A DNA stretch of 64,000 bases from the NCBI GenBank assembly GCA_037044905.1, contig JBAOKB010000177.1:248001-312000 (forward strand), written 5' to 3'. The DNA comes from Hortaea werneckii (taxonomy: Eukaryota > Ascomycota > Dothideomycetes > Mycosphaerellales > Teratosphaeriaceae). The position numbers and the translations under genes are program-made. Shown here in pieces: positions 11,538-22,284 of this stretch. The stretch's first letter is position 1; the number at the start of each line of letters is the position of its first letter. The notes under the pieces are model-generated. The model saw only the letters and a program-made list of their open reading frames with translations, was not told the DNA's origin and made no database searches.

Positions 11538-13383
11538 ATGTCCTCCACTTCAACTTCGCTTCCTTCGCCCAGCTGGAGCGAGTCTGATCAACATCGCAGC
11601 GCAGAAGTCGATGCGAAGCCAGTGGCAACAGCAGGTACCAACATGCTGAAGATCAACTCCCTTCTCAACCCCTCCACCTCAGATCATAACGAACAAATGA
11701 AGCAAGAGGCGCCTGAGCAGCACGAGCGGACGAAGCTAGAGCCCTCGCCCAGCCCACCGCCAACCCCAGCCTATACTCCATCCCAATATTCCTGGAATTC
11801 TACAAGCCCTGTCCCTCTGACACCAACAACGCCTTCAACGAGACCGCAGAAGCTTGTCAAGGATGCAGCCGTCTTCATCAAAGGGCCGACCACTCCGCCG
11901 GTCAACTATCCACCATACGAAAGCAATGAGACTAGCATCTGTCTCTCCGCACATCAGCAAACAGAATTGTGGGAGCAACATGATGTCTTTGACGTTCGCC
12001 CAAACGGTCGCGGAAAGATCGGATTCATTGGGGAGTTTCCGAGAAGAATACCTTATGCCAGTGACAAGAAGGACTTCCACGAGAAGACAAACCGAGACGC
12101 CTTTTACGGTATGCTGCACTCCCTCGTCGTTTCCATACACGGCCTTCTGACCTCTGTCTTAGTCTTTCATTATGAATTCAGCACCACGAATGCGCCCAAC
12201 AAAAAGCATGTCGTCATGTGGGACTACCAGATTGGACTTGTCCGCATCACGCCCTTTTTTAAGGCTCTAGGGCTCACTAAGGTGAACACCGCGCGCGTTT
12301 GACCACTTTCTGAAACAATACTGACGCATCATATAGACAACGCCAAACAAAGCTCTCAGGTCCAATAAAGGCCTTTTCGAACTTTCACACTCCATCACCG
12401 GCGGAGCCATAGTTGCCCAAGGCTACTGGCTGCCTTACTCATGCGCACGCGCTCTCTGTCAGACATTCTGTTACCCCATTCGTTGGGCACTCACTCCCGT
12501 CTTTGGACCGAGCTTCATCAAAGACTGCCTTCGTCCCGAACACCCAGACTACGGCCGCTTCAAGGTGAGCAGTGAAGTTATTCGCTGTGCTCATCTTGAG
12601 GCTGAAAGTCTACTATCGGGCAAAAGCACCCGGAGTGGCACTCCAAAGAGCGAGGAGGACGATTACGATCGCGCTCATCGCCCTCAGGAGATCCCGAGAA
12701 GCGTTCCTGAACCCGTCGCGGAGCCATCGTACCTCCGTACTGCCGCTCATGCTCCAGCTTTCAAGCTGGGCTCTCCTTTCGAGTCTGACTCGGATTCTCT
12801 TCCACAGCCGAAGGGGACCCATGGTTTGATGCAGCGCGAGTCCCCCGGGCTATCACCAAAGTCTAGCTTTTATCAAAGCCCCAGCTGGACCAGCATCAAT
12901 GGCCGGAACCACACTTACTCACCACCAACAAAGAGCGAGCCGTTGATGGACTTCGTGCCACGGTCTCTCTTCAACGAGCCTCGCTCTGGTTTGACTACGT
13001 CTTGGCGAGCAAATGATATGTCCACCCCAGCTATGAAAGACACTAAAGTGCCGTTCGAAGCTCCCCAACTTGGTCATTCCCGTAAACGACGCCTGTCGGA
13101 GGACGCTTCTGCGGAAGATGGACCATTTCACGACGCTGATGTCAAGTCCAATGATGAAGAAGAGGTAGACGCCGACACCCAAGCCGGGTCGCCGGCAGCC
13201 AGAAAGCGTCTACGTCGCGAAGAAGCGCCTGTCCACACCAGCCATGGCAGAGCTACGCCTCCGATTCGTAGTAAGAAGTACAATGCGAACGATGCTCGGG
13301 CTGCGCAGTGGCTTCTCAACCTCAGTACGCGGGACTCGCAACTGGCTGCAAAGCCAGATGAGGTGAAGCCCCTGGAGAAGTAG
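11538..13383 (+). CDS. XBP1: Xbp1-like APSES/KilA-N transcription factor
   Basis: Exons 11538-12108, 12163-12281 and 12337-13383 give 578 aa. After a Ser/Thr/Pro-rich N-terminus, the DNA-binding domain spans about residues 130-310. It includes the core VFHYEF, KKHVVMWDYQIGLVRITPFF, and in exon 3 SITGGAIVAQGYWLPY and FCYPIRWALTPVFG. This is the APSES/KilA-N arrangement of the yeast stress repressor Xbp1 and its filamentous homologues. The C-terminal 240 residues are disordered, with acidic and Arg/Lys-rich blocks (KRLRREE) that may hold nuclear localisation. The first intron (54 bp, 12109-12162) is a multiple of three without a stop and interrupts the DNA-binding domain; the second (55 bp) has GTGAAC and ATAG ends. 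The start is the first ATG of the conserved frame. A role in stress or development is inferred from the family. Confidence 0.85.
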
Positions 13384-13899
13384 AAAGGCTTCGATCGACA
13401 TTACTTCAACTCTCGGAAGGATATCGGCGTTGTAGAGGACGACCTTTGCTCATGACAAACTTGATCTTGTTTTCAAAACCCTGTGTGTGTTTCATGATTG
13501 CGTTCCTTGATATGCGTCAAGGCTGCTAGACCGACGACGCGCGAAAATTAGCATTACACAAGAATGGCGAAAAGGATTCCTGTAAATTAGTAGCTCGGCA
13601 AGGTAGCATAGACGTTCATTGCTATGCCTCATGATAGATGAAGGCTCGAAGCAAGTAAAAACAGCTCTACCTAGGTAGTCTTGCTTCATACCTCCAGATC
13701 ATTTCACCCAACAATCAAAATTGCTTACACTTTTCTTTACCATTACCAGTTGACCCTATGAAGCCAATTGTTATCGTTCGATCTCGCTCCGCAGGCTCAC
13801 TACAATCAGGAAAGGTATGTTTCTGAAGCCAGTGAAAGCAATGGTATAGCTCCACTCTGCGGAGCATTTCCGCCTCATAAGCAATGACTCTGGAAGCTC
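13384..13899. other. Intergenic spacer
   Basis: Holds the 3' UTR of the Xbp1-like gene and the promoter of the pseudouridine synthase gene. No gene or repeat seen. Confidence 0.5.
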
Positions 13900-15849
13900 A
13901 TGATTTTTCTTCCTACCCATCCCGGAATGCGATTGGTAACCTTCTTAAGGCCGATCCAGAAACAAGCTGCGATTAAGAGAGTCGCTTGCGCAGAGCGAAA
14001 CCCTCTTCAGTCTTTTCTGGGCCCAGCGCGTCGCACCCGAACGTATACCATGGCCGCCAACACCGGCAACTCCAACAACACCAATCAAGACTACACTCAC
14101 CTCTCTCATGCCGATCTCGTCACCCGTGTCACCGAACTGGAACAGCAACTCCGCACTCTCAACGCAAAACACACCGCATCCAGCACCACCTCCTCCCCCG
14201 CCGCCCCACCGAAAAAGAAACCCAAGAAACCTGCCAAACCCTTCGACCCAAGCAAATACAATACCCGCTTCATCGCTCTCAAATTCGCTTATCTAGGTGG
14301 AGAGTACAATGGTTTCGAGCACCATAGCAACAACACTACCCCTCTGCCGACTGTGGAGGAGGAGCTCTGGAGGGGTCTGAGGAAGACTAAGTTGATTTTC
14401 CCGGACTTCACGAAGGTGAGAGGCGATGAAGGGGAGGTCTGTTGGGATGGGGTTGAGTACAGCAAGTGTGGACGCACGGATCGCGGCGTTAGTGCTTTTG
14501 GGCAGGTTGTGGGATTGAGGGTCAGGAGTAGCCAGCCGAAAGGCAGGAAGAAGAAGGATGTGGGAGGGGATGGGGCTGCTGGTGAGCAAGGTAGTGAGGG
14601 AATGAGTAATGGTGGTGCTTCTGCTGCGCCCCAAAGCGACAGTAACACAGCGGATGCTTCGGCGGACGCAGGAGAGCAGAGTGGTCCTATGGTCGAACCC
14701 AAATGGGATTCTATCAGAGATGAACTTCCCTACATTCAGTTGCTTAACCGGGTCCTCCCACCTTCTATCCGGATCCTCGCATGGTGTCCTCACCCGCCCC
14801 AAGACTTCTCTGCACGTTTCAGCTGCAAAGAACGTCGGTATCGATACTTCTTCACCAATCCCGCTTACCCCGTCGGCCCCGGCAGCAAAGACGGCTTGCT
14901 CAATGTGCCGGCTATGCAAGAAGCTGCGAAGAAATACGAAGGCCTGCACGATTTCCGCAACTTTTGCAAGGTAGACCCGAGCAAGCAGATCACCAATTTC
15001 GAAAGAAGGATCTTCTCTGCTGGGATTCATGCTGTTAGCACAGGTGGAGGCCAGGCACCGCAGGGATTTGCACAGAGCAATGGTCACCAGGAGACCAATT
15101 CGGTAGGCCAGGAAGGCCGATTGAAGTTGAGTGAACCGGAACTCTACTACTTTGAAGTTCGCGGCTCTGCTTTCCTCTGGCACCAAGTACGACACTTGAT
15201 CGCTGTGCTCTTCCTTGTAGGCCAAGGCTACGAACATCCAAGTATCGTAGACAAGCTCCTTGATACCAACGTGTGCCCGAGCAAGCCAGTGTATGAAATG
15301 GCAGACGATCGGCCCTTGGTGCTATGGGACTGCGTCTTTCCGGACCTGGAGAAATTGGCCGAGCAACAAGATCACGTTGTGGACCAGGAGAGCGGTAAAA
15401 CTGGGTATGAAGATGCGTTGGACTGGATCTACGTAGGCGACGAGATAGGTGGGAGGGATCAGTCCAAACGAGCCATCCCCGGGATTGACGACGGTAAATT
15501 CGGTCGCAACGGAATCATGGACGAGCTATGGGCACAGTGGCGACAACGAAAAATCGATGAAGTGCTTGCCGGTCACCTGATGGACGTAGTGTCCGGCCTT
15601 GGCAGTCGACCACAACCACAGAGCGGCGACGACGCAAATGGCCAAAACGGTGACGATGTGCTCAACGTGCACAAAGATCTCTTGGAACGTAGCGACCGTG
15701 TCTTCGACGGAAGCGACCGACCACGGACAGTGGGAACATATATCCCGGTGCTGCAGCGAGAGAGAATGGAAACACCAGACGTCGTCAATGCACGGTATGC
15801 CGCCCGCAAAGGACTTGCGCCGAAAGCTACAGAGATGGATCTGGACTAG
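13900..15849 (+). CDS. DEG1: tRNA pseudouridine(38/39) synthase
   Basis: Intronless TruA-family synthase (Pus3/Deg1), which isomerises U38 and U39 in tRNA anticodon arms. Domain order: a coiled segment (VTRVTELEQQLRTL), then KFAYLGGEYNGFEHH, the catalytic motif KCGRTDRGVSAFGQ with its Asp, FSARFSCKERRYRYFF, and the C-terminal EVRGSAFLWHQVRHL typical of this family. Low-complexity insertions separate the blocks. Two starts are plausible. The ATG at 13900 gives 649 aa with a 50-residue basic N-terminus lacking Asp and holding one Glu, resembling a mitochondrial presequence. The ATG at 14050, in a better context (ACC ATG GCC), gives 599 aa. Yeast Deg1 modifies both cytosolic and mitochondrial tRNAs, so both forms may be made. 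Confidence 0.93.
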   Translation: MIFLPTHPGMRLVTFLRPIQKQAAIKRVACAERNPLQSFLGPARRTRTYTMAANTGNSNNTNQDYTHLSHADLVTRVTELEQQLRTLNAKHTASSTTSSPAAPPKKKPKKPAKPFDPSKYNTRFIALKFAYLGGEYNGFEHHSNNTTPLPTVEEELWRGLRKTKLIFPDFTKVRGDEGEVCWDGVEYSKCGRTDRGVSAFGQVVGLRVRSSQPKGRKKKDVGGDGAAGEQGSEGMSNGGASAAPQSDSNTADASADAGEQSGPMVEPKWDSIRDELPYIQLLNRVLPPSIRILAWCPHPPQDFSARFSCKERRYRYFFTNPAYPVGPGSKDGLLNVPAMQEAAKKYEGLHDFRNFCKVDPSKQITNFERRIFSAGIHAVSTGGGQAPQGFAQSNGHQETNSVGQEGRLKLSEPELYYFEVRGSAFLWHQVRHLIAVLFLVGQGYEHPSIVDKLLDTNVCPSKPVYEMADDRPLVLWDCVFPDLEKLAEQQDHVVDQESGKTGYEDALDWIYVGDEIGGRDQSKRAIPGIDDGKFGRNGIMDELWAQWRQRKIDEVLAGHLMDVVSGLGSRPQPQSGDDANGQNGDDVLNVHKDLLERSDRVFDGSDRPRTVGTYIPVLQRERMETPDVVNARYAARKGLAPKATEMDLD

Positions 15850-15981
15850 GAATGAGAAATCGGCATCAATTCGTTGCAAGCTTAATGAGCATCCACGTAT
15901 ACGTCGTTCACGCCTTTCGCTGCCCGGATTTCGAATGATTTCATTAGGCAAAAGAAGAAAAGGGGGAAACAGCGGGCCACG

Positions 15982-16857
15982 CTACCACTCGAACTGAGTC
16001 CCGTCCCAGGACTGCAACGTCGCCCCATGTTCCTCACGCGTTGCCTTATCGATCTGCAATGCAAAAGTCAGCCTCAAAAATGCACGATTGGATCGAGAAT
16101 TCGCGAACCGACAGGCTCTTTCAATACTCACCGTCTTCAACATCCCCGTCACGCTCTGCTCGACAGTCAAATAGGCCTTCTCCAACCCGCCCTTCCGCGC
16201 CCCCGCATTCCCCATATCCGTCTGCACGAACCCAGGACTCATGGGGAAAGCGATCAACTCCGGGTTCTCAAAGTGCATCCGACACGTGAGATAATTCAGC
16301 ATCGCCTTACTCGCTCCGTAGACGGCCGCGGGGTTCTTGACTTTCTCAATCTCCGTCATACTTCCTAGTCTGGAGCTGATGGGGATGAATTTCGGCGGGT
16401 GTCGACTGCGTTGGAGGAGGGGCAGTGTGGCTTGGAATAGCGCGACGGGTGCGACGGAGTTGACCTCGAAGTGGTCTCGAAGCTCGTCGAGCGGTGCTTG
16501 TCCGATGGGACCGAACCATTTCTCGATCCCGGCGTTGGCGATGACGACGTCGAGTCGGTCGATGTTGTAGTCCTGTTGGAGCTCGTGGACTGCGTCGTGT
16601 GGGGATTGGTCGGAGAGGCAGTCGATCGTGATAGGGATGAGGTAGGAGTTCGTTGCGACTGGGAGCTTGTTGAGGCCGCCGCTGGCTTGGGATAGCGACC
16701 GCATTGTTGCGATGACGGTCGTGTTAGGTCGTGATAGGAGTTCGCGGGCCAGGCCTAGACCTATGCCGCGGTTCGCTCCGGTTATGAGGTAGATTGTGTT
16801 GTCATCGTGTGCACCTGCCACGATGGAATCCGGTGTTGAGTGTTCAGAGTGAGGCAT
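15982..16857 (-). CDS. Short-chain dehydrogenase/reductase
   Basis: Exons 16132-16857 and 15982-16053 (reading leftwards) give 265 aa; the 78 bp intron has GTGAGT and TTGCAG ends and is a multiple of three without a stop. It is a classical SDR Rossmann fold: cofactor motif TGANRGIG at residues 26-33, VIANAGIE, the catalytic Ser in PISSRLGS, and VYGASKA with Tyr180 and Lys184. FPMSPGFVQTDMG follows, as in fungal NAD(P)-dependent oxidoreductases. The start at 16857 (MPHSEHS) is chosen because upstream in-frame sequence looks like 5' UTR. Substrate is unknown. It is convergent with DEG1, whose stop lies 132 bp away. Confidence 0.9.
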   Translation of the reverse strand: MPHSEHSTPDSIVAGAHDDNTIYLITGANRGIGLGLARELLSRPNTTVIATMRSLSQASGGLNKLPVATNSYLIPITIDCLSDQSPHDAVHELQQDYNIDRLDVVIANAGIEKWFGPIGQAPLDELRDHFEVNSVAPVALFQATLPLLQRSRHPPKFIPISSRLGSMTEIEKVKNPAAVYGASKAMLNYLTCRMHFENPELIAFPMSPGFVQTDMGNAGARKGGLEKAYLTVEQSVTGMLKTVSIERACRFANSRSNRAFLRLTFALQIDKATREEHGATLQSWDGTQFEW

Positions 16858-18794
16858 GATAGCTAGACGATACGAATGGATCGATGAGAGTAAAGGAAAT
16901 GGAACACCTTGAAAAAAGCACGCTGTGCAAGGTAGATGAGATATCCATCTCCTTTTGTGGTAGATCGGCCTCAGCTGGGTGATCCCTTGCTGCACGCCTT
17001 TTACGTCGTTGACGACTCTCATACATGAAGCGGGCTGGTCCCTGGAAGAAAATCTCCGGCCGAATTAGGAAATTGATGCTGCAATGGCTTTCCATGGAGT
17101 AGTCGGCTCAGAACTCTTTTCCCCGCACCTCCATGCAGTAACCACCTCACCCAATCCACCTTTGCGGTCGTTTCAGCAGCACAGCAGAGAGCACTGGCCT
17201 GGGGTTTTCTTCACCGGCCCGTCTTATGTCATGTTGCATTTCCCGCCAATGCGTTCCCGGGTATGCAGGAATATCTGCAGCTTCACATCCGCGTCTCAGC
17301 CGGGATGTTGCTTGTGATGATGTCCGGTGGGTAAAGACGAACTCCGTCGCGATATGGCCGCCTTTTCTCCTATCAGGAGAAGAAAACGAAGGGTCGTGCA
17401 TCGCCGAACCCTTTATCGTGATAGGATTGCTGACTGCATATCTACACCCGTGATTCGCTGGTAGTAGATGAAGAGAAGCAAGCTTCGGATAAATTGAGCT
17501 GAATCTGATGTCTCCCATCAGCAAGCTCTCGCCAAGCCCACCTTACCTAGACATCCAGCTCTTAGCTCGCGAGCAATGTTCCTTGGTCGCTTCTTGTCTT
17601 TCGTCGGCGTAAACGCTTGACTGAACCTCCTTTTGGCTACTGCCGTTGAAGAAGCCTTTCACACCACGCCTTGGCATTTGAAGCCCAAAGTGCTTCCAAA
17701 TTACCGCCCCTTGCAGTAATGCGAAAGAGACGGTTCCGGTTCAATTTCGACGCAGTTCGAGGCAGGGTATGAGTGTTCCACCATGGTGAGACAAGTGCAA
17801 CACGCCAGCGAACAAGATTTTGTGCTTCCAGTGATTTGAGGACTCTGCCCGGATGTTCTGACCGATCGGCTTGCCATTCGATTTCTCTATCGCTTACCTT
17901 CGACATGTGCGTTTAGCTCAGCACAGGAATTTGGATACACGGTCGAAGTGTCGGTTGTATTTATTAATCTTTCTACCTCCTGGACAACACTTCAACCGGG
18001 TTTTGGTAGGTTCTATTCTGAGGCTTCCCTGGAGAATGGCCATCACCCCTATCTGAGGCGCTATCCTTACTCTCATTGATTGTGCAGAGAGACTCTTGCT
18101 CAACTACCTCACACCTCCAGTGACTCATGTATCCAGTTTTGACAGGCCCCCGAGGCAGGTTTCTGGACTCTCATGAACGTGACGAACACCGCTCTTCAAC
18201 GTAAAGCCATAGTCCTTCCGGGACGAATTCAATGATGCGCAGTTGACTCGAAAGAAAAGAATCGGATCGACGACTAGCAGAGGGATATATTCACGAAGTG
18301 GGTGTGACAGCGAGCGCCCTGTAGAGTACTATGTATGTTCAAGTTTTTAATTCGCTTGGATCACCTCAGACTGCGACTGCCATATGATTTGACGGCTTCT
18401 CCCGTCACATTGGTATGCACCTTCCCGCATCGTGGCGCACATGTGTCTTGCCATCAACAAAGGAATGTGGGCAGATATCAAGTCTACCTCACCTTCGAAC
18501 ACAATCAATACACAGTCGTCACCTCAGAACACATCTCGACGTCATCGTACTACGGTTGCAAAGACGCCTCAGATCAAGAACAGTCCTAGCAAGCTCTTCT
18601 CTCTTGCCTCGCTGGCATACACATATCAGATCTTCATCGGCAGCATTGGGGCCATAGTGAAGGCCTGTAAAGGCACAGACGAGCGTCGCTTATCTACGGG
18701 ATTTGATCAGTGCAAAAGCGCTCTCAAATAACACCTGTGTATCACCACGCCCAGATTCCGACCTCTTTGCCACCATTACCACACGTACGATACT
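16858..18794. other. Divergent intergenic region, nothing recognised
   Basis: About 1.9 kb between the divergent SDR and SUR7-family genes. Short frames on both strands show no domain or codon-bias support. I see no repeat, tRNA or transposon remnant. Confidence 0.5.
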
Positions 18795-19716
18795 ATGGCG
18801 CTTGCAAGCTTCGCTAAGAAACTCCATTGGTGAGTGCCTGCAATTGAATCTAGGATGCGAGGAGAAAACCCCTATGCGTCCATGGAAACAGAGCTTATCA
18901 ACACCGGCGACTAATCTCCAACAGGGTCGGAGTCTTCTTCCTCTTCGTCGCCAGCATTTTAATGCTTTTCGTCACCCTCTCCGCACCAATCATCAACAAC
19001 CTCAGCCTCTTGCGAGTGAGCCTCAACAACGGTACCCTCGAGCACCCAAGCTCTGTCACATTCGGCACCTATGGCTACTGCATCCTCAATGTCGGGTAAG
19101 AAAACACACCCTCCCGACCCCTTATAACGACCTTTTCCCCCAACTAACCCCTTTCTTCCGTTTTTCCAATCACAGGAAAGACCGAAATGACGACTACTGC
19201 CCCCGCCGCAACATCGGCTACTCCCCCTCCCACACCATAACCGTCATCACATCCTCCTCCGCACACCCCTTCTCCGAAGTCTCCAGCGGCACAGCCACAA
19301 GCCTGACCCGCGTCATGGTCCTACACCCCATCATCACCGGCCTATCCTTCATCGCCTTCCTGCTCTCCCTCGGCTCGGGGATCATCGGCTCCCTAGCCGG
19401 CGCCTTCGTGGCCTCCATCGCCTGGGTCCTCACGCTCATCGCGCTCGCGTGCGATTTCAGCCTCTTCGGCATCGTGGGACACCATGTCAATGACGACGAG
19501 AATGGGATTCGCGCGCATGCGAGTTTCGGCAGCGCGATCTGGCTTCTGCTGGCGAGTTTTGTTATGCTGTTTTTCGGGATGGTGGTTGTGCTTTTTACTT
19601 GTGTGAGTGTGAGGAGGGAGAAGAAGAGAGCGAGGGCTGGGACGGGGAGTGAGAGTGCTGCTGCGCCTGCGGCGACGCCTACGGAGAAGAGGAAGAAGAG
19701 GTTTGGGATCTTTTGA
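18795..19716 (+). CDS. SUR7/PalI family membrane protein
   Basis: Three exons (18795-18829, 18925-19095, 19176-19716) give 248 aa. The tiny first exon codes MALASFAKKLHW. Introns of 95 and 80 bp have GTGAGT/ACAG and GTAAG/ACAG ends. There are four predicted membrane segments: one after the first exon (VGVFFLFVASILMLFVTL), then three in exon 3 around HPIITGLSFIAFLLSLG, GSLAGAFVASIAWVLTLIA and AIWLLLASFVMLFFGMVVVL. The first extracellular loop has the claudin-like Cys pair (GYC, then DDYC) that marks SUR7/PalI proteins. The tail is basic (RREKKRAR, KRKKRF). Family members organise eisosome/MCC domains or act in pH signalling; which one applies is not decided here. Confidence 0.87.
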
Positions 19717-20288
19717 GGGGTTTTGGGAATGAGTGACGACTTTTCTTTATCGTGTGGTAAGGCGTTGAGCGGGGGCGAATTTTGGAGCAAATCGGGATCA
19801 GTGTGCTAATACGAGAGGATCAGGTCGATGAATGTTGGGATTGTAGTCCGCATGCCATAAGCGAGATAGCGAAAGTACCTAATTAGTTTCTACTATGATT
19901 TCTTTTCCTCCTGAATTGACTTGGTGGGTCCTGCTTCAAAGACAAACCTGAATCAGTAAGAACCTTGCCCGTTTCTCTACCCTGAGCTTTCGGTAAAGGA
20001 AAAGAAATAAAAAGGTCGTTCTAATGAAAGGAGATAAGTACTGAGATAACCCAGTCCTTGCAGTGGTACAAGAAAGTAAACTGATCAGACCCTCAAAGTA
20101 TTTTATCTCGAAACTGACGTAAAAATCGTAATACTTAATCATCTCACCGGCATCCTATCGTTCGCCTCACCCTCCCCACTCCACACAGAATAAGAGGAAA
20201 TGTCTTCCATCAGAGCCTCTCAAACCTCTACCCAAACAATCCTCTCCTTCTATTCGCTTCCAAAATAAAGCAAAATCCCGCAGCAGGT
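19717..20288. other. Convergent 3' intergenic region
   Basis: Between the 3' ends of the SUR7-family gene (+) and the secreted Thr-rich gene (-). AT-rich in the middle. No gene seen. Confidence 0.5.
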
Positions 20289-21358
20289 CTAGTTAACAAG
20301 CCCCCCAACCCCACTCTCCTGACACTCCCGCGCCGTCATCCCCTCCTCACACAGCCCCTCGGCATACGCATTCGCAGCGATATACCCGCACCCCGCCTGC
20401 GCCATCTTCACATCTCCCGGGAAAATCGTGAATCCCAACCCGCAACCCTGATCGCCGTCGTCCGAGGCGTAAGCACTCGGACTGCTGTTTTGGTCGAAGA
20501 ACTGACACCACGGCAGACTAGGAGCAGGGTACGTCGAATCCGTCCCCACGAAGATAGAAGCGGCGCAGTTCGCGTCGTCCTGACAGGCTTGGCAGCAGGC
20601 TCCGGCGTCCTTGTGCGCGCCCGTGCGGTTCTCGAATCCCGGCGGGAAGGAGATGCCGGAGCCGTAGGAGGCGATGCCGTCGTTGGCGGCGCCTCGGTAG
20701 CGGCGGCCGGGTTTGCCGTCTGTGCCGATTAGATTCGAGGGCGCGCATTTCAGCGCTTGCGTCGTGCTAGATGCCGTGGCGGTGGTGGATGTTACTGTCG
20801 CCGTGCAGGTGTCGTTTCGGGTTAGGGTTGTTAGGCCGGAGGTGATCCACTCGGTGGATTGGCTTGGGGTGGACGCGGTCTCGGTGAGGTAGGTGTTGGT
20901 GGAGTATTGCGTTACTGTGGCGGTCGTGGTCGTGGTTCCTGGCCATTCGATCGTTAAGTACCGGCTCGGAGCGCAGGATGTCGATGTCCGGAGAGATGAT
21001 GATGTGAAGGCCCCGGTGTAGGCTGTCGGCGTGTATTCGACATTCCTGCAGGTACTGTTTAGCTTCTTACGCGCCTTGAAAGGTTACTGGGCGGATCAGG
21101 GACTCACTTGGTGCTAGTGAATGCACAGTTAGTGACATAGCTTGTATCAGGCACGGTCGTTGTCGTTGTGTCCGTCGACGTGTATATGGTAGTAGTATAG
21201 GTGTCTGTCGGTAGAGGCGTCCGACCATCTACAGTCTTCCATATGTACACGGCTGAAGGCGTACTTGAAGTCTCGGTGGTAGTAGTAGTCAGCGGACAAG
21301 AAGTCTCCGCTGCAACGGCAGAGGCTAAGCCGGCAGTGACAATGGTCTTTTTGAACAT
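20289..21358 (-). CDS. Secreted Thr/Ser-rich protein with Cys-rich C-terminal domain
   Basis: Exons 21108-21358 and 20289-21045 (reading leftwards) give 335 aa; the 62 bp intron has GTGAGT and CTGCAG ends. A signal peptide (MFKKTIVTAGLASAVAAE) is followed by about 160 residues very rich in Thr/Ser with repeated TTT and TYT patterns, probably O-glycosylated. The C-terminal 140 residues hold about ten cysteines, including AGACCQACQDDANCAASIF, a spacing that recalls PAN/apple-like modules in fungal secreted proteins, and end GVGGLVN. I see no GPI signal. I do not recognise an enzyme motif. It is probably a cell-wall or extracellular binding protein; the function is unknown. Confidence 0.8.
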
Positions 21359-22284
21359 CGTGTCTCGTGTTGCGAGAATCAGTTGGTGAAGGTGTAGCTG
21401 TGGTCGAGCAAGGGCAATGAATGCTCGGTTTTCATATCTAAAGTCATCATGTAGACAATTCCCACAGCATGCTCCACCCAAATCCTTACAATGGGCCTTT
21501 GTTACAACACGAAGAGCCGGCTGTCTTGGCAGGCAGTCTAGCGGACTACAACTTTCCGTTCGCTATGCTAGATGCATGACTCGGCTCCAAAGTGGACTGG
21601 GATGTGCATTGGTGTTCGCTCAGACCGAAGGACAGAGACGCTCGAGAGTCAAGTACATTCTCAGTGGTTTTTGCGCGGTCGGTCTTCCGACCTCTATTCC
21701 TATTGTTTTAGTCAATAGACCAGACAACGGCGAGGACGGTTGCATCCATGAAGGAAACCTGAGCGCGTTGAGCGGTGACGGTGGAAATCTGGACAGATCT
21801 AATAAAGGCTCCATATCAAAGCGGACCGGGAAGGGTCGGCCCAACCTGGATGTTTCTTACGCTAAACCCACTTCCCCATTGAAGTCTTCAGAAATGCTGC
21901 GACCGTGATCCTCTTAGAGCTAAGAATAGACAAATCGGTTGCACACGTATATAGTGCATCGACATCCACCTACGTCACAATCCTTTTTCCTCTGAGTCCT
22001 GTGCTTTCCAACGTCGACAGCTGACGCATGGTCGACAGCTGACGCATGAAAAAGAAAGAAAGGGATCATACAAGGTACTTGGACGAGGACACTGCAAACA
22101 CTGCCCGACTTCATCTAAGAATGAATGAGGGAAAATAGGAGACAGAAAGAGAGGTGGCAGAACTTCGTTCCAAACGCCCTGCCATGTACTCCCAGTCATG
22201 AACATCCACAACGTTGTCCCAGGTCTCTAATAAGCCATCGTTCCTCGCCCACAGCGGAAAAAAAAAATAAAGTGCCTCAAGCAC
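21359..22284. other. Intergenic between two minus-strand secreted-protein genes
   Basis: Promoter of the secreted Thr-rich gene and 3' region of the phytase-like gene. It contains the exact 18 bp tandem duplication described separately. A plus-strand frame of about 160 codons at 21417-21908 has no domain or signal support and is not called. Confidence 0.5.
22013..22048. repeat. Exact 18 bp tandem duplication
   Basis: The unit GTCGACAGCTGACGCATG occurs twice head to tail with no mismatch. Each unit contains the palindromes GTCGAC and CAGCTG. It lies about 655 bp upstream of the start of the secreted Thr-rich gene. Confidence 0.95.

Noticed and set aside
14293..15237. 314-codon minus-strand frame across the DEG1 gene
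   Set aside because: Overlaps the conserved synthase motifs on the other strand and shows no family similarity.
16858..17022. N-terminal extension of the short-chain dehydrogenase
   Set aside because: The in-frame upstream sequence has no similarity to SDR proteins; the fold starts soon after the ATG at 16857, so the upstream part is taken as leader.
21417..21908. 163-codon plus-strand frame between two secreted-protein genes
   Set aside because: No domain, signal peptide or codon bias; composition looks like random intergenic DNA.
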